Shown piece after piece: positions 42,244-51,941 of a stretch of DNA of 64,000 nucleotides. The position numbers and the translations under genes are program-made. Each line of letters begins with the position of its first letter. Within the stretch, counting starts at the first letter, position 1. Source of the DNA: Phycisphaera sp. (lineage in GTDB: Bacteria > Planctomycetota > Phycisphaerae > Phycisphaerales > UBA1924); NCBI GenBank assembly GCA_003712165.1, contig RHLH01000001.1, forward strand, positions 310,001 through 374,000, given 5' to 3'. Under the pieces are notes generated by a model. The model searched no databases and had not been told where the DNA came from. It was given only the letters and a program-made list of their open reading frames with translations.

Positions 42244-43347
42244 ATGCGAAGCCAGAGAGCGTTCACACTGGTCGAGTTGCTGTTCGTCGTTGTCGTGGTG
42301 GGGGCGCTGCTGGCGGTCCAGGCCGTCGCCGTTGCGTCGGGCCGAGACCAGTCATCGGTGCGATCTGACATCGCTGATCTGCGTCTGATCGCGCAGGCTT
42401 CGGCTATATACAGCGATACGTATGACGATCGGCTGTTTACCTTTTCTTGGAGACCGGGCGTTCTCCCAGACACACCCAATATCGGCCTAGCAATTGCATG
42501 TGCCAGTCTTGATCCAAGCAATGAGGACCATGTGCTTAGAGCGTCTGTCTTACAGCAGCTAGATCTCGTCACAAGAAACTCTGACTTTCAGCAGATCGCG
42601 CCAGTCTCAACGACTGCTCCATTAAACCACGCCCCATTTGTATACTACAACAATCTCATACTCACACACTTTATGGGTGAGAGTGTTCCATCAGATATCT
42701 TCATATCGAAAGGCGATGCTGCGAGAATGGATTGGTTTAAGAATACAGACGCGTATCTTGATGATCCGGCTAGCGCTGCATTCTCACCTCCAACCACGGC
42801 GACTGAGTTCCAAGAACTCTGGCGTTGGCCCTTTAGTTCTTCGTATATGACGGGACCATCCCACTACTCACCCGACACCGGCACCATTACTGGGAATCCA
42901 GTGCCACGAACGGCACGCCGCGTTGCAAACAATCGATCATGGCAGATGCCGCGGGTTGATGGGCTTCTCGGTACGAGAACGACTGCGCATGTTGCGTCCC
43001 CTTCACACAAGGTTCAGATGTTCGATGAGTATGACCGCTACTCTGGGCCGTTCGGGAAGTACTTTGGATTACAAGATGCTCGGGCGATTCAGGTGTTCTA
43101 TGACGGCAGCGCGGGGCGGTTTGCAACATCAAAGTCCGACTTCGGATTCGATCCAAATCAGCCACTCTGGGGTGCTAGTGAACCAGATAATCCCACAGCC
43201 AGTTACACATACCGTCCGTTCGTCGGATGGGATCCGCCTGATGCCTTCCAGATTCAAGTGCCGGTCCGTTACGACCAGACCCGTGACGGCCTGCAGGGGA
43301 TCGACTTCCAGCGGGGCAGCGTGCGGAGGCCGATCCGCTCGCGGTGA
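42244..43347 (+). CDS. Protein with a prepilin-type N-terminal cleavage/methylation motif
   Basis: A 367-residue protein starting MRSQRAFTLVELL, followed by a 20-residue hydrophobic helix. This is the type IV pilin / type II secretion pseudopilin signal. The residue before Phe is Ala instead of the usual Gly. The rest is a large globular domain with no match I can name; it contains several Trp/Tyr-rich segments (LWRWPFSSSYMTG, FDEYDRYSGPFGKYFG). Such proteins are numerous in planctomycetes and are mostly uncharacterised. GGGAGAACC precedes the ATG. The middle of the gene is clearly less GC-rich than its neighbours, so recent acquisition is possible. No pilus gene is next to it. Confidence 0.75.
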   Translation: MRSQRAFTLVELLFVVVVVGALLAVQAVAVASGRDQSSVRSDIADLRLIAQASAIYSDTYDDRLFTFSWRPGVLPDTPNIGLAIACASLDPSNEDHVLRASVLQQLDLVTRNSDFQQIAPVSTTAPLNHAPFVYYNNLILTHFMGESVPSDIFISKGDAARMDWFKNTDAYLDDPASAAFSPPTTATEFQELWRWPFSSSYMTGPSHYSPDTGTITGNPVPRTARRVANNRSWQMPRVDGLLGTRTTAHVASPSHKVQMFDEYDRYSGPFGKYFGLQDARAIQVFYDGSAGRFATSKSDFGFDPNQPLWGASEPDNPTASYTYRPFVGWDPPDAFQIQVPVRYDQTRDGLQGIDFQRGSVRRPIRSR

Positions 43348-43428
43348 GATGGCTCGGAGAGTCGATCGGGGCCCGCCGCCTCCATACCCTCATATCCGCC
43401 CGCGCCGGGCGGCACTGGAGTCTTGGGG

Positions 43429-44532
43429 ATGGAAGCTGGGATCGTCGGGCTGCCCAATGTGGGCAAGAGCACGCTGTTTAATGCACTGACCGCCGCGGGG
43501 GCGCTGGCCGCGAACTACCCGTTCGCGACCATCGAGCCCAACGTGGGCGTGGTGCCCATCCCCGACCCGCGGCTCAAGCTCATCAACGGGCACATCGAGA
43601 CGCAGAAAATCGTCCCCGCGGCGCTCCGGCTCGTGGACATCGCCGGCATCGTCCGCGGCGCGAGCGAGGGCGAGGGGCTGGGCAACAAGTTCCTGTCGCA
43701 CATCCGCGAGGTGGACGCGATCGTGCAGGTCGTCCGCTGCTTCGAGCAGCAGTCGGGCGGCGACGACGTCACGCACGTCGATGGTTCGATCGATCCGATC
43801 CGCGACATCGAGACGATCCAGACCGAGCTGATCCTCGCGGACCTGCAGACGGTCGAGAACGCGCTGCCCAAGGCCGAGCGCGCGGTCAAGGCTCGCGACC
43901 CGATGGACATCGCGAGGCTTTCGGTGCTCAAGAAGCTGCTGCCGATCCTGACCGAAGGCAAACCTGCGCGCGTGCTTGAGCTTGAGGACCCCGCCGAGGT
44001 CAAGGCGCTGCGGATGATGACGCTGATCACGTCGAAGAAGGTGCTCTACGTCGCGAACGTTGACGACACAGATCCGAACGGCGAGGGGCCTCTGGCCTCG
44101 AAGGTGCGCGCGCACGCCGAGGCGGAGGGGATGGAGATGGTCCCGATCTGCGCGAAGATCGAGAGCGAGCTGTCCGAGCTCGACGAGGAGGACCGCGCGG
44201 AGATGCTGGCGGACATGGGCATGGACGAGCCCGCGCTGGCCAAGCTGGCCCGGAGCGCGTACAGGCTTCTGGATCAGCAGAGCTTCTATACCGCCGGGCC
44301 CCAGGAGATCAGGGCCTGGACTGTCCGGGTGGGCTCCAAGGCCCCCCAGGCGGCAGGGGTGATCCACACGGACTTTGAGAAGGGCTTCATCCGGGCCGAG
44401 GTGTACTCGGTGAGCGATCTCGACGAGCTGGGCTCCGAGAAGGCGATCAAGGAGGCGGGTCGGCTCCGGGTCGAGGGCAAGGACTACGTCATGCGGGACG
44501 CAGACGTCTGTCACTTCCTGTTCAACGTCTGA
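43429..44532 (+). CDS. ychF: Obg-family ATPase YchF
   Basis: A 367-residue cytoplasmic P-loop protein. The G1 motif is GLPNVGKST at 7-15, the switch region has [17 protein letters not shown], and the usual NKxD motif is replaced by NVDD (YVANVDD), as in ATP-binding YchF. A coiled coil lies in the middle (about residues 125-200) and the C-terminal TGS domain ends in CHFLFNV. It binds the ribosome and is linked to oxidative stress. GGAG ends 8 bases before ATG 43429, which is preferred to the TTG at 43423. It starts 81 bases after the prepilin-like gene. Confidence 0.96.
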   Translation: MEAGIVGLPNVGKSTLFNALTAAGALAANYPFATIEPNVGVVPIPDPRLKLINGHIETQKIVPAALRLVDIAGIVRGASEGEGLGNKFLSHIREVDAIVQVVRCFEQQSGGDDVTHVDGSIDPIRDIETIQTELILADLQTVENALPKAERAVKARDPMDIARLSVLKKLLPILTEGKPARVLELEDPAEVKALRMMTLITSKKVLYVANVDDTDPNGEGPLASKVRAHAEAEGMEMVPICAKIESELSELDEEDRAEMLADMGMDEPALAKLARSAYRLLDQQSFYTAGPQEIRAWTVRVGSKAPQAAGVIHTDFEKGFIRAEVYSVSDLDELGSEKAIKEAGRLRVEGKDYVMRDADVCHFLFNV

Positions 44533-44631
44533 TAGCGCAGGTTCGAGAATCCGATCCGAGACCGAGCCGGGCGGCGGTCCGATCCGTATCTTGTGGTGCG
44601 GGGCCCGGGTCCTGCGCAGGGGAGGTTCAAG

Positions 44632-45717
44632 ATGCTTCATCTCGCGTTGTTGTCTGCGGTGCTCTCGGTCCAGCCCGAGCTTCGGGAAGTCGATCGGCTC
44701 GAGCTGCCCTCAGACCACTCCTGGCTCGGGACCAAGGTCGGCGGCATCAGCGGCATCGACTACCTCGAGAGCTGGGACACCTGGGCGATGATCAGCGACG
44801 ACAAGGGCCAGCACGGCCCGGTCCGGGGCTACCTCGCCAAGATCCAGCTGACCGGCAATCGGCTGACCAACGTCGAGGTGACGACGCTGCTCCCGATGAG
44901 CTGGGGGACGGGCGAGTTGTTCACGCAGGAGGGGTTTGACCCCGAGGGCATCCGCATCCTGCCGCACAAGGACTTCTTCGGCGACCCGACGATGGTCTGG
45001 GTCTCAGAGGGCGCGGGGACGCGCGGGGTGCCGACGCGTGTGTACGAGGTGTGCACGGGCGCGACCCGCATGGACACGTGGACCGCGCCGGAGAACTACG
45101 CGCCCAAGCGTCGTTCTGGGATCAGGAACAACCGCGCGTACGAGTCGGTCGCGATCATCGCCGACCGCGTCGCGGTGGTCGCCACGGAGGAGCCGCTCCG
45201 CCAGGACGGCGATACCTATGTCCGTCTTTCCACGCTCGATCTGAACAGACCCGAATCCGAACCGGTCGCGCAGCTGGCGTACCCGCTCGACGATGCGCCC
45301 ACTGGCGCCCCGGGCGGGCAGAACGGGCTGGTCGATCTGGTGGCGCTCGAGGGGGGCGGGTTCCTCTCGATCGAGCGGTCGTGGAACATGGCTGCCCAGC
45401 AGTCGATCAGGGTGTTCCTTGTGGATACGGCCGGCGCGACTGACGTTTTAGAGATCGAGTCACTGAACTCCGGCGGGTTTACACCCGTAGAAAAGACGCT
45501 GATCGCGGATCTGGGCGATCGGTACGGCAACACCGAGGGTATGTGCCTCGGGCCCGTGCTCGAGAGCGGTGAGCGTTCGCTGATTCTCGTCTCGGACAAC
45601 AACTTCGCCCCGGGCATGCCCACGATCTTCTCGCTCTTTGCAATCGTGGACCCCGAGGGCGAAATCACGCCAGCCGACCGGCTCGGGTCACGAGAAAGCG
45701 TGCTGGGGGGTCACTAG
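44632..45717 (+). CDS. Secreted phytase-like (esterase-like activity of phytase) protein, copy 1
   Basis: A 361-residue exported protein with a short signal peptide (MLHLALLSAVLSV). The body matches the phytase-like beta-propeller family: VGGISGIDYLESWDTWAMISDDKGQHGPVR near the start, AYESVAIIADRVAVVATEEPLRQDG, and TEGMCLGPVLESGERSLILVSDNNF near the end. These are the blocks of the PF13449-type domain. It would act on a phosphorylated substrate outside the cytoplasm, but the reaction is unproven. The ATG at 44632 has GGGGAGG before it; an earlier GTG at 44593 has none. The gene at 45768 is a paralogue in tandem. It ends in a shorter way than copy 2. Confidence 0.82.
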   Translation: MLHLALLSAVLSVQPELREVDRLELPSDHSWLGTKVGGISGIDYLESWDTWAMISDDKGQHGPVRGYLAKIQLTGNRLTNVEVTTLLPMSWGTGELFTQEGFDPEGIRILPHKDFFGDPTMVWVSEGAGTRGVPTRVYEVCTGATRMDTWTAPENYAPKRRSGIRNNRAYESVAIIADRVAVVATEEPLRQDGDTYVRLSTLDLNRPESEPVAQLAYPLDDAPTGAPGGQNGLVDLVALEGGGFLSIERSWNMAAQQSIRVFLVDTAGATDVLEIESLNSGGFTPVEKTLIADLGDRYGNTEGMCLGPVLESGERSLILVSDNNFAPGMPTIFSLFAIVDPEGEITPADRLGSRESVLGGH

Positions 45718-45767
45718 TATTCGGTGCGCAAGCGGGCGTTCTGCCCGCGGCAGATTGGAGAAACACG

Positions 45768-47009
45768 ATGCGTCGTTCGATGTTGACCGCTTTCGCATGC
45801 ACGTTCATGGCTGGGCAGGCTGCCGCTGAGCCCCAGCACAACGTCACGCTCTTGTCTGTCGAGCCGATTCAGGGCTACGCGCGCGTGGACAACATGCTCT
45901 TCGGCGGGATGAGCGGCATCGACTACGACCCGCAGTCAAAGTTCTGGTACGCCGTCAGCAACGACTCGGGCGAGAACTCGCCGGTCAGGTTCTTCGCGAT
46001 GCTCATCGACTTTGATGAGAAGGGGAACATGACGATTAACTCCGACGAGGTGCAGAAGCTCAACAACCCGAACGGCGATCTGTACGAGCCGGGCAAGCAC
46101 ACACCCAGTTCTGTCCGCATTGTCCCACCAGACCCGATCGGCGATGAGCCTTACCTTGTCTGGACGAGCGAAGGCGTGCTGGAGCAGGGCAACAAGGCCG
46201 GTGTGTTCGAGATGTGCACCGGCGCGACGTTCATGGACGGGTTCAAGTACGGCGAATACACCAACTTCGTCGCGGACGAGCAGGGCCCCCGTGTGGACAT
46301 GGCCTTCGAGTCCATCGCGCTGCTTCCAAACATGGAGGTCATCGCGGGCTACGAGCAGCCTCTGACACAGGACGGCCCTGTTTCGACCAGCGGATCGGGG
46401 ACGACCTACACGAGGCTCATACACCTTGACTACTTCAAGGCCAACCAGATCGGTGAGATGGCGTACCCGCTCGAGGAGCCGAGCGATGGCGCGATCCGGA
46501 GCCTGGTCGACTTCGTGGCTGTCGATGAGGACACGCTGCTGGCGGTCGAGAACATCGAGATTCCGAGCGAGAAGCGGCTCCGCGACGTCACGACCGAGCT
46601 GTACCTTGTTGAGCTGGGCGATGCCTCAAACATCATGGGTGTTGAGAGCCTCGGCGGCATGACCGCGGGCGAGGATTTCACACCGGTGACGAAGACCTTC
46701 CTGGGCGACAACGAGTCGCTCGGCGGGCTCCGCCGCTCACCGTTTAGGGGTGTGACCTTCGGCCCGATGTTCAAAGATGGCAGGGCTTCGATCGTCCTGA
46801 TCAGCGACAACGGCTGCGACCAGTACCAGAGCACGTACATCGCGCTGCTCTCGGCGGACGACATCCAGCCCCGCAGGCCTTTCGTAAAGCCCGAGGGCCG
46901 CGCGTTTGAAGCGCGCGATATCACGTCCGAGCGAGGAATCCCTCAGCGGATCAGGACGATCCGGAAGCAGAAGGGTGAAGAAGGCGGCACGGAGCTCGGC
47001 GCTGGATGA
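45768..47009 (+). CDS. Secreted phytase-like protein, copy 2
   Basis: A 413-residue exported protein with a signal peptide ending near GQAAAEPQ. It shares with copy 1 FGGMSGIDYDPQSKFWYAVSNDSGENSPVR, MAFESIALLPNMEVIAGYEQPLTQDGP, and FTPVTKTFLGD. The final block is VTFGPMFKDGRASIVLISDNGC. The C-terminal tail of 50 residues is basic and extra compared with copy 1. The 50-base gap after copy 1 suggests an operon. It is convergent with guaB, 6 bases apart. The tandem pair may have come from a local duplication followed by divergence, since identity is moderate. Substrate is not known. Confidence 0.85.
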   Translation: MRRSMLTAFACTFMAGQAAAEPQHNVTLLSVEPIQGYARVDNMLFGGMSGIDYDPQSKFWYAVSNDSGENSPVRFFAMLIDFDEKGNMTINSDEVQKLNNPNGDLYEPGKHTPSSVRIVPPDPIGDEPYLVWTSEGVLEQGNKAGVFEMCTGATFMDGFKYGEYTNFVADEQGPRVDMAFESIALLPNMEVIAGYEQPLTQDGPVSTSGSGTTYTRLIHLDYFKANQIGEMAYPLEEPSDGAIRSLVDFVAVDEDTLLAVENIEIPSEKRLRDVTTELYLVELGDASNIMGVESLGGMTAGEDFTPVTKTFLGDNESLGGLRRSPFRGVTFGPMFKDGRASIVLISDNGCDQYQSTYIALLSADDIQPRRPFVKPEGRAFEARDITSERGIPQRIRTIRKQKGEEGGTELGAG

Positions 47010-47015
47010 GCTCGC

Positions 47016-48632
47016 TTACGAGTGCTTGTCGCTCATGTAGTTGGGCGACTCTTTCGTGATGCGGATGTCGTGCGGGTGGTTCTCCACGATCGTTGCGCCT
47101 GATATCTTTGTGAATCTTGCGTGCTCGTGGACTTCGGGGATTGTGTTGCACCCGAGGTAACCCATCGCAGACCTGAGGCCCCCGACGAGCTGGTAGACGA
47201 ACTCGGAGAGCGGGCCTCGGTAGGGGACGAGCCCCTCGACGCCCTCCGGCACGAACTTGGCCTTGGGCTTGCCGCTGTTGTCGTACTTCTCGCCCTGGCT
47301 GTACCGATCGGCCGAGCCCGCGTTCATCGCGCCCTCGGAGCCCATGCCCCGGTAGCTCTTGTAGCGTCGGCCCTGGCTGATGACGAGCTCACCGGGCGAC
47401 TCGTCGAGGCCTGCGAACAAAGAACCCATCATGACCACGTCCGCGCCGGCCGCGATCGCCTTTGCAATGTCGCCCGAGGCGCGGACCCCGCCGTCGGCGA
47501 TGATCGGGACATCGGCGCCGGTCTCGGCGACGCCCGCGACAGCGTTCATGACCGCGGTGATCTGGGGCACACCGATGCCTGTCACCACGCGTGTTGTGCA
47601 GATCGATCCCGGCCCGATACCGACCTTGATCGCGTCTGCGCCGGCATCGATGAGATCCCGCGCGGCCTCGGCGGTTGCGATGTTCCCGGCGATGACCTCG
47701 ACGCCATGTTTGTTCTTCACCTCACGCACGGTGTCGATGACGTTCTTCGAATGGCCGTGCGCGGTGTCCACGATGATGACATCCACACCCGCCTCGATGA
47801 GCGCCTCGACACGGTCGAACTGTCTTACACCGACCGCTGCGCCGCAGAGCAGCCTGCCTCGGCTGTCGAGGTTCGCTCTTGGGAAGCTGCTGAGCCTGTC
47901 GATGTCGCGCATCGTGATGAGGCCAGCGAGGGAGCCGTCGGATTCGATGAGCAGGAGCTTCTCGACCTTGTTCTCGCTCAGGATGACCTTGGCCTCGTCG
48001 AGCGTGGTGCCCGGCTTGGCGGTGACGAGGTTTGCTGAGGTCATGACGTCGCGGACGAGTGTTGACTCGTCGGTGACGAACTTGAGGTCACGTCCGGTGA
48101 GGATGCCAACGACCCGGCCCGGGGTGCCGTGACGCTCGTCTCCCGAGCCGTGCTCGGTCACGGGGAATCCCGAGACGTGGTGCTTACGCATCAGCTCGCG
48201 GGCGCGACCGATGGTGTCGGCTGGCCCGAGCGTGATGGGGTCGAGGATGACGCCGTTGGCTGAGCGTTTGACCTTGGTGACCTCGCGAGCCTGGGCTTCT
48301 GGTGAGAGGTTTTTGTGAATGATCCCGATGCCGCCCTCCTGCGCCAGCGCGATGGCCAGCGCGGACTCTGTGACTGTGTCCATCGGCGCGCTCATGAGGG
48401 GGATACCGAGGGAGATGCTGCGCGTCAGGCGTGTCGAGACATTCGTTTCGTGCGGGCTGATGGAACTGGCGCGTGGGATGAGCAGGACATCATCGAAGGT
48501 GATGCCGTCGGCTACGATCTTGCTCGTTGGGTCGAGCTTCCAGTTCGGGGCAGCCGATGAGCTTGAAGACGAGCCGGTTTCGGGGCTGGTCGAAGTGGAA
48601 ACGGCCGGATCGGTTTTGGCGAGGGTACCCAT
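47016..48632 (-). CDS. guaB: Inosine-5'-monophosphate dehydrogenase
   Basis: A 538-residue enzyme of GMP synthesis (IMP to XMP with NAD+). The TIM barrel is interrupted by a tandem CBS domain at about 130-250. The catalytic Cys is C345 in GPGSICTTR, followed by [17 protein letters not shown], the flap with [10 protein letters not shown] and the C-terminal [10 protein letters not shown]. The N-terminus has an extra 30 residues rich in Ser, Thr and Pro. Start ATG 48632 has no clear ribosome binding site. It is divergent from the debranching-enzyme gene at 48693, with 60 bases between. Confidence 0.97.
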   Translation of the reverse strand: MGTLAKTDPAVSTSTSPETGSSSSSSAAPNWKLDPTSKIVADGITFDDVLLIPRASSISPHETNVSTRLTRSISLGIPLMSAPMDTVTESALAIALAQEGGIGIIHKNLSPEAQAREVTKVKRSANGVILDPITLGPADTIGRARELMRKHHVSGFPVTEHGSGDERHGTPGRVVGILTGRDLKFVTDESTLVRDVMTSANLVTAKPGTTLDEAKVILSENKVEKLLLIESDGSLAGLITMRDIDRLSSFPRANLDSRGRLLCGAAVGVRQFDRVEALIEAGVDVIIVDTAHGHSKNVIDTVREVKNKHGVEVIAGNIATAEAARDLIDAGADAIKVGIGPGSICTTRVVTGIGVPQITAVMNAVAGVAETGADVPIIADGGVRASGDIAKAIAAGADVVMMGSLFAGLDESPGELVISQGRRYKSYRGMGSEGAMNAGSADRYSQGEKYDNSGKPKAKFVPEGVEGLVPYRGPLSEFVYQLVGGLRSAMGYLGCNTIPEVHEHARFTKISGATIVENHPHDIRITKESPNYMSDKHS

Positions 48633-48692
48633 GGCACAGTGTCACAGGGGTCAGGGTAACTGTCAAGCTCTGGGCGTATCAAGAGTCGGAGA

Positions 48693-50837
48693 ATGGCCGT
48701 GACCACCCAGGCCCAGAGCCAGCACAAGCGTTTGTCCAGCCCCGTCGTGAATGTCGGCGTGGATTCGGACCTCGACCGCAAGCTGCTCGATGAACGCGAG
48801 TGGCTCCTGACTGACGGCGCGGGCGGGTACGCGATGGGATCCGCCAGCGGCGTGCCCACAAGGCGTTACCACTCGCTCCTGACCTGCGCGCTGCTCCCTC
48901 CGGTTGAGCGGGTCGTTCTGCTGCACTCAACGGCTGACATCCTCTGGCTTCACCCCGATACTCCTCAGACGAGACCGGTCGATCTGGCTGCTGCACACTT
49001 TGCCGATGGAACCCGGCTCGGGGGCGGACCCGCGAAGCTTGTGCAGTTTGAGGTCGGGGACGAGGCGGTCTGGACATACGACGTGGGTGACGGGGCGACG
49101 CTCCGCAAGAGGCTCTACATCCACGAGTTCAGAGCCGCGTCGACACTGCGGTACGAGCTCGATGGTGCGCACGGTGTGCTCGAGTGCAGGCCCTTGCTCG
49201 GGATGCGTGATCACCACCACCTCAACCACGAGGTTGACCCGCACGTCAGGCTCGCGGGCACGGCGTGCGGCAGGTCAGCGACGATCCAGCGGGGTGAGAT
49301 CACCATGTCGCTTAATGCCTCGGGCGGGTCGTCTGTTCAGTTCCGCTCGAAGCTGCACTGGTGGAACGACTTGAGGTACCAGTTGGAATCGGATCGGGGC
49401 TACGACGACACGGAGCACCTGTTCTGCCCGGGCTCGTTCTTCCTCGGGCTCGAAGAGCCAGCGATGCTGCTTGCGCGCCTCGGCGGTCATGCGGAGGACG
49501 AGGACCTGCTCAACTGGCCACCGCCCGGGCTCGAACGGAAACAGAAGCGCATCGAGTCGGAGATCCATCAAGCGGAACTGGACGCGGAAGAGGATGATCC
49601 CGAGGCGCTGCACGTCGCAGCACTTGTGCGAGCAGCAGATCAATTCGTCGTGCGACGGGCGCACTTGCCCAGAGCAGCGGGTGACGAACACGCGGATGTC
49701 TCGATCATCGCGGGATACCCGTGGTTCGCCGACTGGGGGCGCGACGCGATGATCTCGATGCCCGGCCTCCTGCTCAGCCAGGGCCGGGTTGAGGAGTCGG
49801 CGTCGATGCTCGCGACCTTTGCGCACGCCGAGGACCGGGGCATGATCCCCAACAGGTTCTCAGACGACGACGGCTCCCCCGAGTACAATACCGTCGATGC
49901 GAGTCTGTGGTTTATCCACGCGGTGTGCGGCCTCGCGGGTGTGTCCGCTGATCGCGCGATCCAAGAGCGCATCCGTGATGAACTGATCCCGGCATGTTTA
50001 GGGGTTGTCGATGGTTACACCCACGGCACGCGTTACGGCATCAAGGTCGATCCGGCAGACGGGCTCGTCACGGCGGGCGATGACTCGACGCAGCTCACGT
50101 GGATGGACGCGCAACGCGACGGCATAGTCTTCACGCCACGCTTCGGCAAGCCCGTCGAGATCCAGGCGCTCTGGCAGTCGTCGCTCCGCTCGCTCGCCTC
50201 GCTCATCGAGACGAGCGATATCGGGCGGTCGCGAGATCTGACCACGAAAGCCGACAAGGCAGCCGAGTCCATCAGGCAACGCTTCTGGTGCGACGCTGAA
50301 GGATGCGCGTACGACAGGCTTGAGCCGACCAGGTCGGGGTGGCGGCAGGTCTTTGAGATGCGTCCGAATCAGTTGTTCTTGGTGAGTCTGCCCCACATGC
50401 CCATCAACACGCAGCGCGCACAATCTCTGGTCGTGCAGTGCCGAGAGCGTCTGTGGACACCGCGAGGCATGCGCACGCTCGGAGTGCACGAGAGCGCGTA
50501 CAGAGGCAGATTCGAGGGCTCGATCTACGAACTCGACGCGGCGTACCACAACGGGACCGTCTGGCCCTGGCTGCTCGGACCGATGGCCGAGGCCTGGCTC
50601 GTTGCGCACGGCTATTCACCAGAGGCGTGCCATGAGGCGATGCAGATGATCCGTGGGATGCTCGACGAGGTCACCAGCCCCGACGCACCAAGCCTTGGGC
50701 AGCTCTACGAGGTCTACGACGGCGACACCGGCCCCAAGCCCCAGGCACCGGGCGGATGCCCGGCGCAGGCGTGGTCGGTCGCTGAGTTGTTGCGCGTATT
50801 GCACCTGATCCGAGGTTGCGGATCGGCGAAAGCCTGA
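48693..50837 (+). CDS. Glycogen debranching enzyme (amylo-alpha-1,6-glucosidase, GH133 type)
   Basis: A 714-residue enzyme. The N-terminal sheet domain begins with [14 protein letters not shown] and TRRYHSLL, the classic first motif. The (alpha/alpha)6 barrel has [20 protein letters not shown] near residue 350, [10 protein letters not shown], and [12 protein letters not shown] near the end. These match the bacterial/archaeal debranching enzymes that release glucose from alpha-1,6 branches. It is cytoplasmic (no signal peptide). A GTG two codons downstream (48699) has better spacing to GGAG and may be the real start. No other glycogen gene is adjacent. Confidence 0.9.
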   Translation: MAVTTQAQSQHKRLSSPVVNVGVDSDLDRKLLDEREWLLTDGAGGYAMGSASGVPTRRYHSLLTCALLPPVERVVLLHSTADILWLHPDTPQTRPVDLAAAHFADGTRLGGGPAKLVQFEVGDEAVWTYDVGDGATLRKRLYIHEFRAASTLRYELDGAHGVLECRPLLGMRDHHHLNHEVDPHVRLAGTACGRSATIQRGEITMSLNASGGSSVQFRSKLHWWNDLRYQLESDRGYDDTEHLFCPGSFFLGLEEPAMLLARLGGHAEDEDLLNWPPPGLERKQKRIESEIHQAELDAEEDDPEALHVAALVRAADQFVVRRAHLPRAAGDEHADVSIIAGYPWFADWGRDAMISMPGLLLSQGRVEESASMLATFAHAEDRGMIPNRFSDDDGSPEYNTVDASLWFIHAVCGLAGVSADRAIQERIRDELIPACLGVVDGYTHGTRYGIKVDPADGLVTAGDDSTQLTWMDAQRDGIVFTPRFGKPVEIQALWQSSLRSLASLIETSDIGRSRDLTTKADKAAESIRQRFWCDAEGCAYDRLEPTRSGWRQVFEMRPNQLFLVSLPHMPINTQRAQSLVVQCRERLWTPRGMRTLGVHESAYRGRFEGSIYELDAAYHNGTVWPWLLGPMAEAWLVAHGYSPEACHEAMQMIRGMLDEVTSPDAPSLGQLYEVYDGDTGPKPQAPGGCPAQAWSVAELLRVLHLIRGCGSAKA

Positions 50838-50843
50838 ATCAGT

Positions 50844-51194
50844 TCAGGCCCGGGCGGGGTCGGAGTTGTCGAGCGATTGGATGAGCTGATCGGCTTTCTT
50901 GGGGCTGATCACACCATCGGCTGCGCGTTTGGCGATGATCTCTCGGGCCTCGTTGCCCGTGCCCGCGACGAGCATGCGGACCGCGTCGTCGGGGTTGATC
51001 GAGCCCTCGGCGACATACGCGGCGACTTCTCGCTTGGTTGCTTCTCTTGCTCTATTGACCGAGACCGACTTGACCACGTTCAGAAAGACAATTGTTGCTG
51101 CAAAGAGCAGGCCGCCGGCAATAGCGATGACGGGGATGATGTCCCGTGCGATTGCGCGAGAAATATCGGAATCGGCGAGGGCTGTGTCGAGCAT
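50844..51194 (-). CDS. Small single-span membrane protein, tandem copy 1
   Basis: A 116-residue protein. A short N-terminus is followed by one membrane segment at about 18-40 (IIPVIAIAGGLLFAATIVFL), then a conserved cytoplasmic-type tail: REATKREVAAYVAEGSINPDDAVRML and, after a variable stretch, EIIAKRAADGVISPKKADQLIQSL. The tail contains two helix-turn-helix-like hairpins resembling a short SHOCT-type domain repeated. Copy 2 (51213) is very similar, and copy 3 (51589) shares only the first half. It ends 6 bases from the debranching-enzyme stop. Function is unknown; membrane anchoring plus short helical modules suggests a scaffold or oligomerising role. Confidence 0.7.
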   Translation of the reverse strand: MLDTALADSDISRAIARDIIPVIAIAGGLLFAATIVFLNVVKSVSVNRAREATKREVAAYVAEGSINPDDAVRMLVAGTGNEAREIIAKRAADGVISPKKADQLIQSLDNSDPARA

Positions 51195-51212
51195 CTTGGA
51201 TCGGTCCCGTGG

Positions 51213-51563
51213 TTAGGCGCGAGCTGCGTCCTGCTTGTCGAGCGATTTGATGAGCTGGTCTGCTTTCTTCGCGCTGATCCATCCATCGGCTGCGCGTTTG
51301 GCGATGATCTCGCACGCGTCGGTGCCGTTGCCGGCCGTCAGCATTCGGATCGCATCCTCGGGCTTCACCGAGCCCTCGGCGACGTAGGCCGCCATCTCCC
51401 TTTTGGTCGCTTCGCGTGAGCGCGTGCCAAGCACGCTTTTGAGCATGCCCGTGACGACAACTACGGTGGCGAACAGGAGCCCGCCGCCCAGGATCATGAC
51501 AAGCTTGATTTCCTCGGCGATCGCGTCGGTCAACGCGTTCTCGGCGAGCATTGTCTCGATCAT
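51213..51563 (-). CDS. Small single-span membrane protein, tandem copy 2
   Basis: A 116-residue paralogue of copy 1, with a membrane segment at about 20-43 (LVMILGGGLLFATVVVV), then REATKREMAAYVAEGSVKPEDAIRML and EIIAKRAADGWISAKKADQLIKSL. The same total length and block order as copy 1 show a tandem duplication. It is 18 bases upstream of copy 1 and 25 bases downstream of copy 3, so the three form one transcript. No catalytic residues are visible. Confidence 0.72.
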   Translation of the reverse strand: MIETMLAENALTDAIAEEIKLVMILGGGLLFATVVVVTGMLKSVLGTRSREATKREMAAYVAEGSVKPEDAIRMLTAGNGTDACEIIAKRAADGWISAKKADQLIKSLDKQDAARA

Positions 51564-51588
51564 CTGTGTATCCCCCGGAAGGTGCCCG

Positions 51589-51816
51589 TCAGCAGGACTT
51601 CTTCTCGCCCGCGTTCATGAGCTTCTCGCCCTGCTCGGGTGTCATCGAGCCCTCTGCGATGTACGCGGCGATCTCTCTGCGTGAGCGCTCGCGGGCGCCG
51701 TTGGTGATGATGCCCTTGAGGGCGCTGAAAACGATTGCGAAGATAGCGATCGCGCCGCCGACGATGAAGATGAGGTTCTCCCCATCAAAGATTCTTGAAA
51801 CAAGCTCGTCCATCAT
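51589..51816 (-). CDS. Small single-span membrane protein, tandem copy 3 (short)
   Basis: A 75-residue protein with a membrane segment at about 15-37 (LIFIVGGAIAIFAIVFSAL), then RERSRREIAAYIAEGSMTPEQGEKLMNAG and a final KKSC. It carries only the first conserved tail module of copies 1 and 2. It is the first gene of the three. Its start ATG at 51816 has GGAGAGCC just before it. The single-module form may be ancestral, with the longer copies having a duplicated module. Confidence 0.68.
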   Translation of the reverse strand: MMDELVSRIFDGENLIFIVGGAIAIFAIVFSALKGIITNGARERSRREIAAYIAEGSMTPEQGEKLMNAGEKKSC

Positions 51817-51941
51817 GGCTCTCCGCGTGTGTACATACTGTCATTGGGAATCGGCTCATCCCGGTTTCAGGGCACGCGATCAGGTCGGGCTTATTCTACC
51901 AGATCGCCTCCATTTCCAGCACGAAAACCGTATTCTCGGGC

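Noticed and set aside
43390..44640. 416-codon frame antisense to ychF
   Set aside because: ychF has all G-protein motifs; the opposite frame is His/Arg/Leu-rich shadow sequence.
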